A stretch of DNA of 64,000 nucleotides from Streptomyces sennicomposti (GTDB lineage: Bacteria > Actinomycetota > Actinomycetes > Streptomycetales > Streptomycetaceae), in contig NZ_JAIOAB010000012.1 in NCBI RefSeq assembly GCF_019890635.1, forward strand, positions 62,001-126,000. Direction: 5' to 3'. Numbering within the stretch: position 1 is the stretch's first letter; each line of letters opens with the position of its first letter. Below are positions 44,916-52,533 of this stretch, piece by piece. The translations under genes were made by a program, and so were the position numbers. Below the pieces are notes generated by a model that was given only the letters and a program-made list of their open reading frames with translations, was not told the DNA's origin and did no database searches.

Positions 44916-45683
44916 ATGAGCGGAATTCTCGAGGGCAAGCGCGTCCTGATCACCGGTGTGCTGACGGAGGCCTCCATCGCCTTCCACGCCGCGAAGCTGG
45001 CCCAGGAGCAGGGCGCCGAGGTCATCCTCACCGCCTTCCCGCGGCCCACGCTGACCGAGCGCATCGCCAAGAAGCTGCCCAAGCCGGCCAAGGTCATCGA
45101 GCTGGACGTCACCAACGACGAGCACCTCGGCCGCCTGGCCGACATCGTCGGCGAGGAGCTGGGCGGCCTCGACGGCGTCGTCCACTCCATCGGCTTCGCG
45201 CCGCAGGACGCCCTCGGCGGCAACTTCCTGAACACGCCGTTCGAGTCGGTCGCCACCGCCATGCACGTCTCGGCGTTCTCCCTGAAGTCGCTCACCACGG
45301 CCTGCCTGCCGCTGATGCAGAACGGCGGCTCGGTCGTCGGCCTCACCTTCGACGCGCAGTTCGCCTGGCCGCAGTACGACTGGATGGGCCCGGCCAAGGC
45401 CGCCCTGGAGGCCACCAGCCGCTACCTGGCGCGCGACCTCGGCAAGCAGAACATCCGCTGCAACCTGATCTCGGCGGGCCCGCTCGGCTCCATGGCCGCC
45501 AAGTCCATCCCGGGCTTCAGCGACCTGGCCTCGGTGTGGGACTCCCGCTCCCCGCTGGAGTGGGACCTCAAGGACCCCGAGCCGGCCGGCCGCGGCATCG
45601 TCGCCCTGCTGAGCGACTGGTTCCCGAAGACCACGGGCGAGATCGTCCACGTGGACGGCGGCCTGCACGCCATCGGAGCGTGA
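44916..45683 (+). CDS. fabI: Enoyl-ACP reductase (InhA/FabI type)
   Basis: 255 residues. It reduces trans-2-enoyl-ACP with NADH, the last step of each elongation cycle, and is the target type of isoniazid and triclosan. The altered cofactor loop ITGVLTEASIAFHAAKLA (12-29), HSIGFAPQDALGG and the active-site Tyr154/Lys161 in YDWMGPAK match the actinobacterial InhA class. It ends HVDGGLHAIGA. It is translated 5 nt behind fabG and terminated by a strong hairpin at 45706-45749. Confidence 0.96.
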   Translation: MSGILEGKRVLITGVLTEASIAFHAAKLAQEQGAEVILTAFPRPTLTERIAKKLPKPAKVIELDVTNDEHLGRLADIVGEELGGLDGVVHSIGFAPQDALGGNFLNTPFESVATAMHVSAFSLKSLTTACLPLMQNGGSVVGLTFDAQFAWPQYDWMGPAKAALEATSRYLARDLGKQNIRCNLISAGPLGSMAAKSIPGFSDLASVWDSRSPLEWDLKDPEPAGRGIVALLSDWFPKTTGEIVHVDGGLHAIGA

Positions 45684-45705
45684 CCGCCGCCGCGGGGCCG
45701 AACTG

Positions 45706-45749
45706 ACGCGGAAGGGCCCGCCCCCTCGGGGGTGCGGGCCCTTCCGCGT
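45706..45749. terminator. Strong bidirectional terminator after fabI
   Basis: A 16-bp perfect stem (ACGCGGAAGGGCCCGC at 45706-45721 with its complement 45734-45749) carries a small loop that can itself pair CCCC/GGGG. It separates fabI from the convergent GntR gene. Confidence 0.85.
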
Positions 45750-45763
45750 TCCCGGGGCGCGGG

Positions 45764-46462
45764 TCAGTTCCGGGCGGGCGGGGGCGCGGGGAGGCGGCCG
45801 CGGCGGCACAGGAACGGGTAGCTCGCCGCCTCCGCGGCGGCGGCCTCCGCGTTGCCCGCGCGGATCGCGTCGACCAGCCGCGTGTGGTCCATGTGCGTGT
45901 CCGGCGTCAGCTCCGCGCCGACGTCCGCGCGCAGCCAGTCCCGCATCACCTCGCCGAGGTCCGCGTACATCGCGGTCATCGCGTCGTTGTGCGAGGCGGC
46001 CACCACGGCCAGGTGAAAGGTGGCGTCCGCCGTCACGAAGGCCTCCGCGTCACCGGACTCCCACGCCTCCTCACGCCGCAGGAGCAGTGCGTCGAGCTGC
46101 TTGAGGTCCCTCTCGCCGCGCCGCTCGGCGGCCAGCTTCGCCGCCCCCGACTCCAGCGTGGCGCGCAGTTCGGCGATGTGCCGGGGGTCCGTCCCGGCGA
46201 ACCGGCGGTGCATCACGCCCGCCAGCTCGCTGGTCGCCACGACGTAGGTGCCCGAGCCCTGGCGGATGTCCAGCAGGCCGTTGTGGGCGAGCGCGCGGAC
46301 CGCCTCGCGGACGGTGTTGCGGGCGACGCCGAGCTGCTCCACCAGCTCGGGCTCCGTCGGGATACGGGAACCGACCGGCCACTCGCCCGAGGTGATCTGG
46401 TTCCGCAACGCGGCGATGACCTGCTCGGACAGCGCCGACCGGCGCGGATGGCTCAGGGGCAT
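45764..46462 (-). CDS. GntR family regulator, FadR/FCD subfamily
   Basis: 232 residues. The N-terminal winged helix is ALSEQVIAALRNQITSGEWPVGSRIPTEPELVEQLGVARNTVREAVRALAHNGLLDIRQGSGTYV (about 10-74). The C-terminal FCD ligand domain has LRATLESGAAKLAAER, DATFHLAVVAASHN and a metal-type HxxLVDAIRAGN segment. It likely represses the divergent MFS gene, whose start region contains a palindrome at 46516-46530, in response to an unknown effector. ATG 46462 (MPLSHPRRSA) is used; the ATG farther upstream has no family character. Confidence 0.9.
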   Translation of the reverse strand: MPLSHPRRSALSEQVIAALRNQITSGEWPVGSRIPTEPELVEQLGVARNTVREAVRALAHNGLLDIRQGSGTYVVATSELAGVMHRRFAGTDPRHIAELRATLESGAAKLAAERRGERDLKQLDALLLRREEAWESGDAEAFVTADATFHLAVVAASHNDAMTAMYADLGEVMRDWLRADVGAELTPDTHMDHTRLVDAIRAGNAEAAAAEAASYPFLCRRGRLPAPPPARN

Positions 46463-46515
46463 GGCACACCTTCGCACGTGCGGCCCGGAATGCTGCGCGC
46501 GGGCCATAGACAGTC

Positions 46516-46530
46516 AATCATCCTATGATT
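46516..46530. promoter_or_regulatory. Candidate operator between GntR and MFS genes
   Basis: AATCATCCTATGATT is a perfect 6-3-6 palindrome. CTATGAT is repeated immediately (46524-46530 and 46531-46537). TATGAT at 46532-46537 is a good -10 box, placed 7 nt from ATG 46545. So the regulator could block a leaderless MFS promoter. Confidence 0.6.
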
Positions 46531-46544
46531 CTATGATGGGTCTC

Positions 46545-47930
46545 ATGGTAAGTGAGGAAACGACCCGGACGACGACGCCACCGACCGAGCAGCAGCCCCC
46601 GGCCGCGACCGCCGCCCCCCGGGAGGCCGGGGCGCACCGAGAGCCCCGGACGGCGGCCACGCGCGCGTGGGCGACGCGGCTGGTCGTCGTCGGCATCGTG
46701 CTGTCCGCCCTGAACCTCAGGCCCGCCATCACCAGCCTCGGCGCGCTCCTCGAAGAGGTGCGCGACGGCCTCGGGATGAGCGGCAGCGTGGCCGGCCTGC
46801 TCACCTCCGTGCCCCCGCTCTGCTTCGCCGTCTTCGGCGTCATGGCCCCCCGGCTGGCCCGCCGCTTCGGGCCCGCCGCGGTGGTGTGCGCGGGCATGGC
46901 CGCCATCGCCGCGGGCCTGGTGATCCGCCCCTACGCCGGCAACACCGCCGCCTTCCTGGCCGCCAGCGCGCTCGCCCTCATGGGCATCGCCGTCAGCAAC
47001 GTCCTGATGCCGGTCATCGTCAAGCGCTGGTTCCCCGACCGGGTCGGCTCCATGACCGGCCTCTACTCGATGGCCCTCGCCCTCGGCACCTCCACCGCCG
47101 CCGCCGTCACCGTCCCGATGACCGACGCGCTCGGCGGCTGGAAGCCCGGACTCGCCGTATGGGCGCTCCTCGCGGCCGTGGCCGTCCTCCCCTGGCTGCC
47201 GCTCCTGCGGGACCGGGACAGGGACCGGGGCGCCGCCCCCGCCGTGCGGCCCGCGGCCTCCCAGGAGCCCGGACAGGCGGCGCACGACACCTCGCGTGAG
47301 GAATCCGTACGGGCGAAGGCCGCTCAGGAGGAGCAGGCCCCCGCGCTGCGCATCACCCGCAGCCGCACCGCCTGGGCGCTGGCCGTCTTCTTCGGCCTCC
47401 AGGCCACCGCCGCCTACATCACGATGGGCTGGATGGCGCAGATCTTCCGGGACGCGGGCGTCGCCGCCGGCACCGCCGGGCTGCTGCTCGCCGTCACCAT
47501 GGTGATGGGCGTGCCGCTGGCCTTCGTCATCCCGCGGCTGGCCACCCGGCTGCCCCACCAGGGCCCGATCGTGCTCGCCCTCGGCGTCTGCGGCCTGGCC
47601 GGCTACGCGGGCCTGTACCTCGCGCCGGCCGGCGGCGCCTGGGCCTGGGCGGTGCTCCTCGGCATCTCCAACTGCGCCTTCCCGCTGGCCCTCACCATGG
47701 TCGGCATGCGCGCCAGGACCGGTCCGGGCGTGGCGCAGCTGTCGGCGTTCGCGCAGAGCACCGGCTACCTGATCTCCATCCCCGGTCCGCTGCTGGTCGG
47801 CGTGCTCTACCAGAGCAGCGGCGGCTGGGGCCTGCCGATCGCCCTGATGACCGCCCTGATGATCCCGCAGATGCTGGTCGGCTGGGTGGCCGGCCGCAAC
47901 CGCACCGTGGAGGAGGAGGCGGCGCGCTGA
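46545..47930 (+). CDS. MFS transporter, CynX/NimT family
   Basis: 461 residues from ATG 46545; in-frame ATGs also exist at 46533 and 46536. Twelve helices are expected, split by a central charged loop (about 215-265). The first helix region VVVGIVLSALNLRPAITSLGALLEEVRDGLGMS is the mark of the CynX/NimT group, which exports cyanate, nitroimidazoles or related small molecules. No SD sequence precedes any start, which suits a leaderless message. It is followed by its family microprotein and is opposed by a GntR repressor. Confidence 0.88.
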   Translation: MVSEETTRTTTPPTEQQPPAATAAPREAGAHREPRTAATRAWATRLVVVGIVLSALNLRPAITSLGALLEEVRDGLGMSGSVAGLLTSVPPLCFAVFGVMAPRLARRFGPAAVVCAGMAAIAAGLVIRPYAGNTAAFLAASALALMGIAVSNVLMPVIVKRWFPDRVGSMTGLYSMALALGTSTAAAVTVPMTDALGGWKPGLAVWALLAAVAVLPWLPLLRDRDRDRGAAPAVRPAASQEPGQAAHDTSREESVRAKAAQEEQAPALRITRSRTAWALAVFFGLQATAAYITMGWMAQIFRDAGVAAGTAGLLLAVTMVMGVPLAFVIPRLATRLPHQGPIVLALGVCGLAGYAGLYLAPAGGAWAWAVLLGISNCAFPLALTMVGMRARTGPGVAQLSAFAQSTGYLISIPGPLLVGVLYQSSGGWGLPIALMTALMIPQMLVGWVAGRNRTVEEEAAR

Positions 47931-47975
47931 GCGGCGGCCCCCGCGCACCCGCCCCGGACGGGAGGTGCCACACTG

Positions 47976-48101
47976 GTGGCCATGCAGCCTGTGCTCGATC
48001 CGAACCCGCCGAACGGCCAGAAGAAGATGCTGATCGTCTTCGGCGCGTTCCTCGCCATCTTCGTGGTCATCGCCATCGTCGCGACCCTCGCCTCTCCCTG
48101 A
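47976..48101 (+). CDS. SGM_5486 family transporter-associated microprotein
   Basis: 41 residues from GTG 47976 (39 from ATG 47982). A polar N-terminus with LDPNPPNGQKKM is followed by one membrane helix, LIVFGAFLAIFVVIAIVATLA. This is the known pattern of the SGM_5486 family, small proteins found beside CynX-type MFS transporters in Streptomyces. The GGGAGGTG ribosome site is 8 nt from the GTG and too far from the ATG, so I chose the GTG. It lies 45 nt after the MFS gene, likely in one operon. Confidence 0.8.
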   Translation: MAMQPVLDPNPPNGQKKMLIVFGAFLAIFVVIAIVATLASP

Positions 48102-48317
48102 TCCACGCCCGCGGCGGGGCGCCTCCCACCGCGGCGGTGGCGGGGGCCGACTCCGCCGATGGTGGGGCCGGCCCCCCTGTCCCCTAGGGGGCGAGGGTCA
48201 GGGTCAAGTGGGTGGATCACCGGATGGGCGGGGGCCCGCCGGTTCCGTAACTTCGAGGTGTGACCGCGAGCAGCGGTCCGTGGACGACCGATCCGACTCG
48301 AGACCCGCGGAGGCGAC

Positions 48318-48524
48318 ATGCCGGCCCGTACGCACACCCGGACCCGCCCGGCGAACACGGGCGGCGTCGACACCAGGCTGCCCTGGTGGGCCCTGGCGCT
48401 GCCGGCCCTCGCCTTCGCGGCACTGCTCGCCCTCCTATGGAACCCGTCGAACGCACATGCGGCAGCCGCCGACCCCGCGACCACGCAGCTGTGGCAGCAC
48501 ATACGGGAACTGCTGACGCGATGA
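48318..48524 (+). CDS. Small membrane-anchored or exported protein
   Basis: 68 residues. Basic N-terminus (MPARTHTRTRPANTGG), then a helix LPWWALALPALAFAALLALLW ending in NPSNAHAAAADP, which could be a signal-peptidase site. After it only about 20 residues remain (TTQLWQHIRELLTR). Function unknown. A GCGGAGGCGAC ribosome site supports ATG 48318. The preceding 216 nt hold no gene but contain C-rich hairpin-like sequence around 48165-48190. Confidence 0.72.
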   Translation: MPARTHTRTRPANTGGVDTRLPWWALALPALAFAALLALLWNPSNAHAAAADPATTQLWQHIRELLTR

Positions 48525-48630
48525 GGTGCCCGACCCGGCCCGGGAACGGCCCGCCGCCCGCCGCGCCGGCCGAGAAGGCGCATGTCAACTCCCTGCGCCC
48601 CGTGGCCTGTTTCGTGCGAAGCTGGGTTCC

Positions 48631-49149
48631 ATGAGCGTCGCAGAACCCCGCAGGATTGTCCTCTTCCGGCATGCGAAGGCCGACTGGCCGCAGGTGACCG
48701 ACCACGAACGACCGCTCGCCGAGCGGGGTCGCCAGGACGCCCCGGTGGCCGGCCGCAAGCTGGCCGACTCCGGAGTCTCCTTCGACCTTGCCCTGTGCTC
48801 GACCGCGACCCGGACCCGGGAGACCTGGAAGCTCGCCGTCCACGAGCTGCCGCACCGGCCGAAGACCGTCTACGAGGAGCGGATCTACGAGGCCTCCCCG
48901 GGCGAGCTGATCGCCGTGCTCAACGAGACCCCGGACGACGTCCAGAACGTCATCCTGATCGGCCACAACCCGGGCATGCAGGGCCTGACCGAGGTGCTCG
49001 CCGGCTCCGCCGAGGGCGACGCCCGCGAGCGGATGAGCGGCCGGGGCTTCCCGGCCGCCGCCTTCGCCGTCCTGACCTTCGACGGCTCCTGGAAGACCCT
49101 GGAACCGGGCACGGCCACGCTGAGCGACTACTGGGCCCCCTCGAAGTAA
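48631..49149 (+). CDS. SixA-type histidine phosphatase
   Basis: 172 residues. The active-site motif is LFRHAKADW (about 11-19), the RHA/RHG signature of the histidine phosphatase superfamily. STATRTRETW and the second His in LIGHNPGMQGL complete the site. SixA in E. coli removes phosphate from phospho-His of HPt or PTS proteins; the target here is unknown. ATG 48631 begins MSVAEPRR; the upstream open frame lacks family similarity. It is convergent with serB. Confidence 0.9.
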   Translation: MSVAEPRRIVLFRHAKADWPQVTDHERPLAERGRQDAPVAGRKLADSGVSFDLALCSTATRTRETWKLAVHELPHRPKTVYEERIYEASPGELIAVLNETPDDVQNVILIGHNPGMQGLTEVLAGSAEGDARERMSGRGFPAAAFAVLTFDGSWKTLEPGTATLSDYWAPSK

Positions 49150-49274
49150 CCCCGCCCGCATCAGCCCCACCGCTCGCGCACGGGGCCCGGCACACCGTCC
49201 CCGGCAGTCGGGCCTCACGGCCGCGACGGATCCGCGCGGGCCGCGGTGGGCCGTGCGAGCGCGCTCAGGCCGCA

Positions 49275-49322
49275 GGACACCCCGGACGAGAGGCGGTACG
49301 GCTCTCGGTCCGGGGCGTGTCC
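49275..49322. terminator. Long hairpin terminator between sixA and serB
   Basis: GGACACCCCGGACGAGAG pairs with CTCTCGGTCCGGGGCGTG and the TCC that follows, with two single-base bulges. The loop is GCGGTACGG. It serves two convergent genes. Confidence 0.7.
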
Positions 49323-49329
49323 GGGCCGC

Positions 49330-50538
49330 TCAGCGCTCCTCGTGCGCGTCCGCCGACTCGACCTCTTCGCGGGTGACGCCGAGCAGATACAGGACCGTGT
49401 CGAGGAAGGGCACGTTCACCGCGGCGTGCGCGGCCTCCCGCACCACCGGCTTGGCGTTGAAGGCGACGCCGAGACCCGCGGCGTTCAGCATGTCCAGGTC
49501 GTTCGCGCCGTCGCCGATCGCCACGGTCTGCGCCAGCGGAACGCCCGCCTCGGCGGCGAACCGCCGCAGCAGCCGCGCCTTGCCCGCCCGGTCGACGATC
49601 TCCCCGGTGACCCGGCCCGTCAGCTTCCCGTCGACTATCTCCAGCGTGTTGGCCTGCGCGAAGTCCAGCCCGAGCCGCTCCTGCAGATCGTCCGTGACCT
49701 GGGTGAAACCGCCCGAGACGACACCGACCTGGTAGCCGAGCCGCTTCAGCGTCCGGATCAGGGTCCGGGCGCCCGGCGTCAGCCGCACCTCGCTGCGCAC
49801 CTTGTCCACCACCGAGGCGTCCAGCCCCGCCAGCAGCGCCACACGCGCGTGCAGCGACTGCTCGAAGTCCAGCTCCCCGCGCATCGCGGCCGCCGTCACC
49901 TCGGCGACCTTGTCCTCGCAGCCGGCGTGCGCGGCGAACAGTTCGATGACCTCGTCCTGGATGAGCGTCGAGTCCACGTCCATGACGACCAGCCGCTGCG
50001 CGCGCCGGTGCAGACCCGCGGCGACCACCGCGACATCCACGCCCAGCGCCGCGGCCTCCTTCGCCAGGGCGGTGCGCAGCGGCTCCGTCTCCACTCCGGA
50101 CACCGCGAACTCCACCGCGGTCACCGGGTACTTGGCCAGCCGGAAGATACGGTCGATGTTGCCGCCGGCCTTGGTGATCCGCGCGGCGATCTGAGCGGTG
50201 GCCTCCGCCGTGAGCGGGTGGCCGAGTACGGTGACCAGGGAGCGGCCGAGACCGCGCGGCCGGTTGTCGCCACGGCCGGAGAGGATCTCCGCCTGCATCT
50301 TCATCGACTCGGCCCAGCTGTGCACGGTGGCCCGCAGATCGCCCTCCAGCCCGGCGGGCGGCTGGGTGACGAGCGCGCACAGCACCATCCGGCCACGGGT
50401 GACGACCTGCTCGATGTCGACCACGTCCACGGAGTAGGCGGCGAGGGTGTCGAAGAGACCGGCCGTGATGCCGGGCCTGTCCTTCCCGAAGATCTTGACG
50501 AGAAGGGTGAGGTCATCGGAACTCTGCGAAGCGCTCAT
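49330..50538 (-). CDS. serB: Phosphoserine phosphatase SerB with ACT domains
   Basis: 402 residues. It makes serine from phosphoserine. The N-terminal ~175 residues hold two ACT-like domains (LLVKIFGKDRPGITAGLFDTL and LVTVLGHPLTAEATAQIAARI) that may sense serine. The HAD domain has DVDST (187-191), GVVSGGFTQV and the motif IGDGANDLDML. The ACT-HAD layout is like mycobacterial SerB2. ATG 50538 has GGGAGG 5 nt upstream. It is divergent from the RHH regulator, whose operator array lies in the 340-nt gap. Confidence 0.95.
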   Translation of the reverse strand: MSASQSSDDLTLLVKIFGKDRPGITAGLFDTLAAYSVDVVDIEQVVTRGRMVLCALVTQPPAGLEGDLRATVHSWAESMKMQAEILSGRGDNRPRGLGRSLVTVLGHPLTAEATAQIAARITKAGGNIDRIFRLAKYPVTAVEFAVSGVETEPLRTALAKEAAALGVDVAVVAAGLHRRAQRLVVMDVDSTLIQDEVIELFAAHAGCEDKVAEVTAAAMRGELDFEQSLHARVALLAGLDASVVDKVRSEVRLTPGARTLIRTLKRLGYQVGVVSGGFTQVTDDLQERLGLDFAQANTLEIVDGKLTGRVTGEIVDRAGKARLLRRFAAEAGVPLAQTVAIGDGANDLDMLNAAGLGVAFNAKPVVREAAHAAVNVPFLDTVLYLLGVTREEVESADAHEER

Positions 50539-50657
50539 GGTGCCTCCCACCGTATCCGGCACGCAGTGCCCGTCGCCCCTCAGGTCCGCCTGGCGGACAG
50601 GAAACACTGCGCGTCGATCAGATGACATCCCGCTGCGCGCGGGGCGGGCCGAGACCG

Positions 50658-50719
50658 TGGCATCACATGGCGTACCAAGCGGCATCACGTGATGCCATTC
50701 GATGCGCCAAGTGGTGCCA
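50658..50719. promoter_or_regulatory. Distal operator cluster of the RHH regulator
   Basis: TGGCATCAC (50658-50666), a perfect 16-bp palindrome GGCATCACGTGATGCC (50681-50696), and GTGGTGCCA (50711-50719) share one half-site. The same half-site recurs at the RHH gene start. The region 50720-50828 between the clusters shows nothing I recognise. Confidence 0.7.
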
Positions 50720-50843
50720 TCGCAAGCCCGCGATCGGGCGCGAGTGCGGTCTGCGATGCGTTCGACGAAGCGATTTCCCATGTATCTGCCCAGCTCAAAG
50801 GCTGTGCGCGAGGAATCCGGCACCCAGGCGGCATCAGAAAGGC

Positions 50844-50872
50844 TTGCGATGGTGCCATAGTGATGCCATGAT
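50844..50872 (+). promoter_or_regulatory. Leaderless promoter of the RHH gene overlapped by operators
   Basis: TTGCGA (50844-50849) and CATGAT (50867-50872) are 17 nt apart. The -10 box is 6 nt from ATG 50879, so the message should start at or next to the start codon. Operator half-sites ATGGTGCCAT (50849-50858) and GTGATGCCA (50860-50868) fill the spacer, and GGCATCAG lies at 50830-50837. Binding there would block RNA polymerase. Confidence 0.65.
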
Positions 50873-50878
50873 GGCGTC

Positions 50879-51397
50879 ATGGACCTCACCCCGTACGTCG
50901 ACACCCTTCGCCGCGAACTCGCGGTGGCCGCCGAAGCCGGCGGCGACGAAGCCCGCGAGCTGGCCGAACGGCTCACCGCCCCCCTGGAGTCGGCGACCCG
51001 GCTGACGATGCTCCACGTGCTGTCCGCCGCGATGGACGAGATCACCCGTGAACTCGCCCCCGGCTCGGTCGACGTACGCCTGCGCGGACTCGACCCCGAC
51101 TTCGTGGTGACCCCGCCGCCCGCCGACCGCGCCCCCGCGGAAGCGCCGCCCGTGCCCGCCGAACCGCTCACGGCCCCGGCGTCCGCCGAAGGCGACGAGG
51201 GCGGCACCGCCCGCGTCAACCTGCGTCTGCCGGCCCACCTCAAGGCCCGCGCCGAGGAGGCCGCGAGCCGCGAGGGCCTGTCGGTCAACGCGTGGCTGGT
51301 ACGGGCCGTCGCCGCCGCGGTCGACGGCGGTGCGCAGCCGCGTACGACGGAGAAGACCAAGAACGTCGGTCAGAGCTTCACGGGCTGGGTGCGCTAG
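50879..51397 (+). CDS. Ribbon-helix-helix transcriptional regulator
   Basis: 172 residues. The N-terminal ~65 residues are helical (DTLRRELAVAAEAGGDEARELAERL, TRLTMLHVLSAAMDEITREL) and may sense a signal or dimerise. A Pro/Ala linker (78-108) follows. Residues ~110-149 form a ribbon-helix-helix: strand ARVNLRLP, helix AHLKARAEEAASREG, helix SVNAWLVRAVAAAV. This is the HicB/Arc-like fold that binds DNA as a dimer. The repeated GTGATGCCA sites at its own promoter suggest autorepression. No toxin gene accompanies it, so it is not a usual antitoxin. The DUF4097 gene follows 176 nt downstream. Confidence 0.82.
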   Translation: MDLTPYVDTLRRELAVAAEAGGDEARELAERLTAPLESATRLTMLHVLSAAMDEITRELAPGSVDVRLRGLDPDFVVTPPPADRAPAEAPPVPAEPLTAPASAEGDEGGTARVNLRLPAHLKARAEEAASREGLSVNAWLVRAVAAAVDGGAQPRTTEKTKNVGQSFTGWVR

Positions 51398-51573
51398 CGC
51401 CGCGAGCCCGCGCCGTGTCCGCGAGGCGCGCGCCCGCCGCGCGCTGCTCGCGCCGCCCCACCCGCACCCCTCGACCACCGACGCCCCACCCGCACCGCTC
51501 CACGCACGCCACTTCACCCACACCACGTCCCACCAGCGGGGACGCACCCAGGACTCACGAGGACGGTACAGCC

Positions 51574-52416
51574 ATGCCTTCTTTCGACACTCCCACCCCG
51601 ATCGCGGTCACCGCCCACGTGGGCGCCGGATCCCTCCACTTCACCGCGAGCGACCGCTCCGACACGGTCGTCGAGGTGCGGCCCGCCGACCCGAAGCGGG
51701 ACAAGGACGTACGGGCCGCCGAACAGACGGAGGTCTCCTACGCGAACGGCGTCCTGACCCTCCGGACGAAGGAGCGCCTCTTCATCGGCCCCACCGGCGC
51801 CGTCGCCGTGACGGTGGACCTGCCCGCGGGCTCGGACATCGACATGACCGGCTCCTGGACCCAGGTGCTCGGCGAGGGACCGCTCGGCGAGGTACGGGTG
51901 AAGACCTCCGGCGGCGACGTCCGCCTCGACAGCGCCGGGCCGCTCCAGCTCACCGCCTCCCACGGCTCGATCACCGTGGACCGCGCCCAGGGCCCGGCCG
52001 AGATCACCACCAGCTCGGGCAGCCTGCGCGTCGGCAACGTCGACGGCTCCGCCGTCCTGAAGAACTCGCACGGCACCACGATCGTCGGCACCGCGACTGG
52101 TGAACTCCGGGTGAGCGGCGCCAACGGGGACATCGAGATCCGGTGCGCCGAGGCCTCCGTCACCGCCACCACCGCCAACGGCACCCTGCGCGTGGGCGAA
52201 GTGGTCCGCGGCGACGTCCAGTTGAAGACCTCCTACGGCGCCATCGAGGTCGGCATCCGGGAGGGCACGGCCGCCTGGCTCGACGCCCACTCGGACTCCG
52301 GGCAGGTGCGCAACGCGCTCACCGCCTCCGAGGCCCCGGTGGAGACCGAGGAAACCGTCAAGATCCACGCCCGCACCCGCTACGGCACCATCGACGTCCG
52401 CCGCGCCCGGCCCTGA
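51574..52416 (+). CDS. DUF4097 beta-strand repeat protein
   Basis: 280 residues made mostly of short beta-repeats rich in Gly/Ser/Thr/Val, as in VRVKTSGGDVRLDSAGPLQ, ITTSSGSLRVGNVDGSAV and VTATTANGTLRVGEVVRG, spaced about 18-20 residues. This predicts a right-handed beta-helix-like fold typical of DUF4097. No signal peptide or membrane segment is present, unlike many bacteroidetal members. Function unknown. ATG 51574 follows GAGGACGG. It precedes the ABC exporter genes. Its 3' end, including the stop codon, lies in a 19-nt tandem repeat. Confidence 0.87.
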   Translation: MPSFDTPTPIAVTAHVGAGSLHFTASDRSDTVVEVRPADPKRDKDVRAAEQTEVSYANGVLTLRTKERLFIGPTGAVAVTVDLPAGSDIDMTGSWTQVLGEGPLGEVRVKTSGGDVRLDSAGPLQLTASHGSITVDRAQGPAEITTSSGSLRVGNVDGSAVLKNSHGTTIVGTATGELRVSGANGDIEIRCAEASVTATTANGTLRVGEVVRGDVQLKTSYGAIEVGIREGTAAWLDAHSDSGQVRNALTASEAPVETEETVKIHARTRYGTIDVRRARP

Positions 52417-52477
52417 CCGCCGCGCCCGGCCCTGACCGCCGCGCCCGGCCCTGACCGCCGCGCCCGGCCCTGACCGC
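52402..52477. repeat. Four perfect 19-nt tandem copies at the end of the DUF4097 gene
   Basis: CGCGCCCGGCCCTGACCGC occurs four times in a row (52402, 52421, 52440, 52459). The first copy holds the TGA stop of the DUF4097 gene. The later copies are non-coding and end 56 nt before the ABC gene. Confidence 0.95.
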
Positions 52478-52533
52478 CGGACCGCGAACTCGACCGCCCA
52501 CCCAGTCACTTCAGCCCCAGGGGGGAAGGCGCC

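Noticed and set aside
50879..51397. Toxin-antitoxin system
   Set aside because: The RHH protein is longer than usual antitoxins and no small toxin gene lies on either side.
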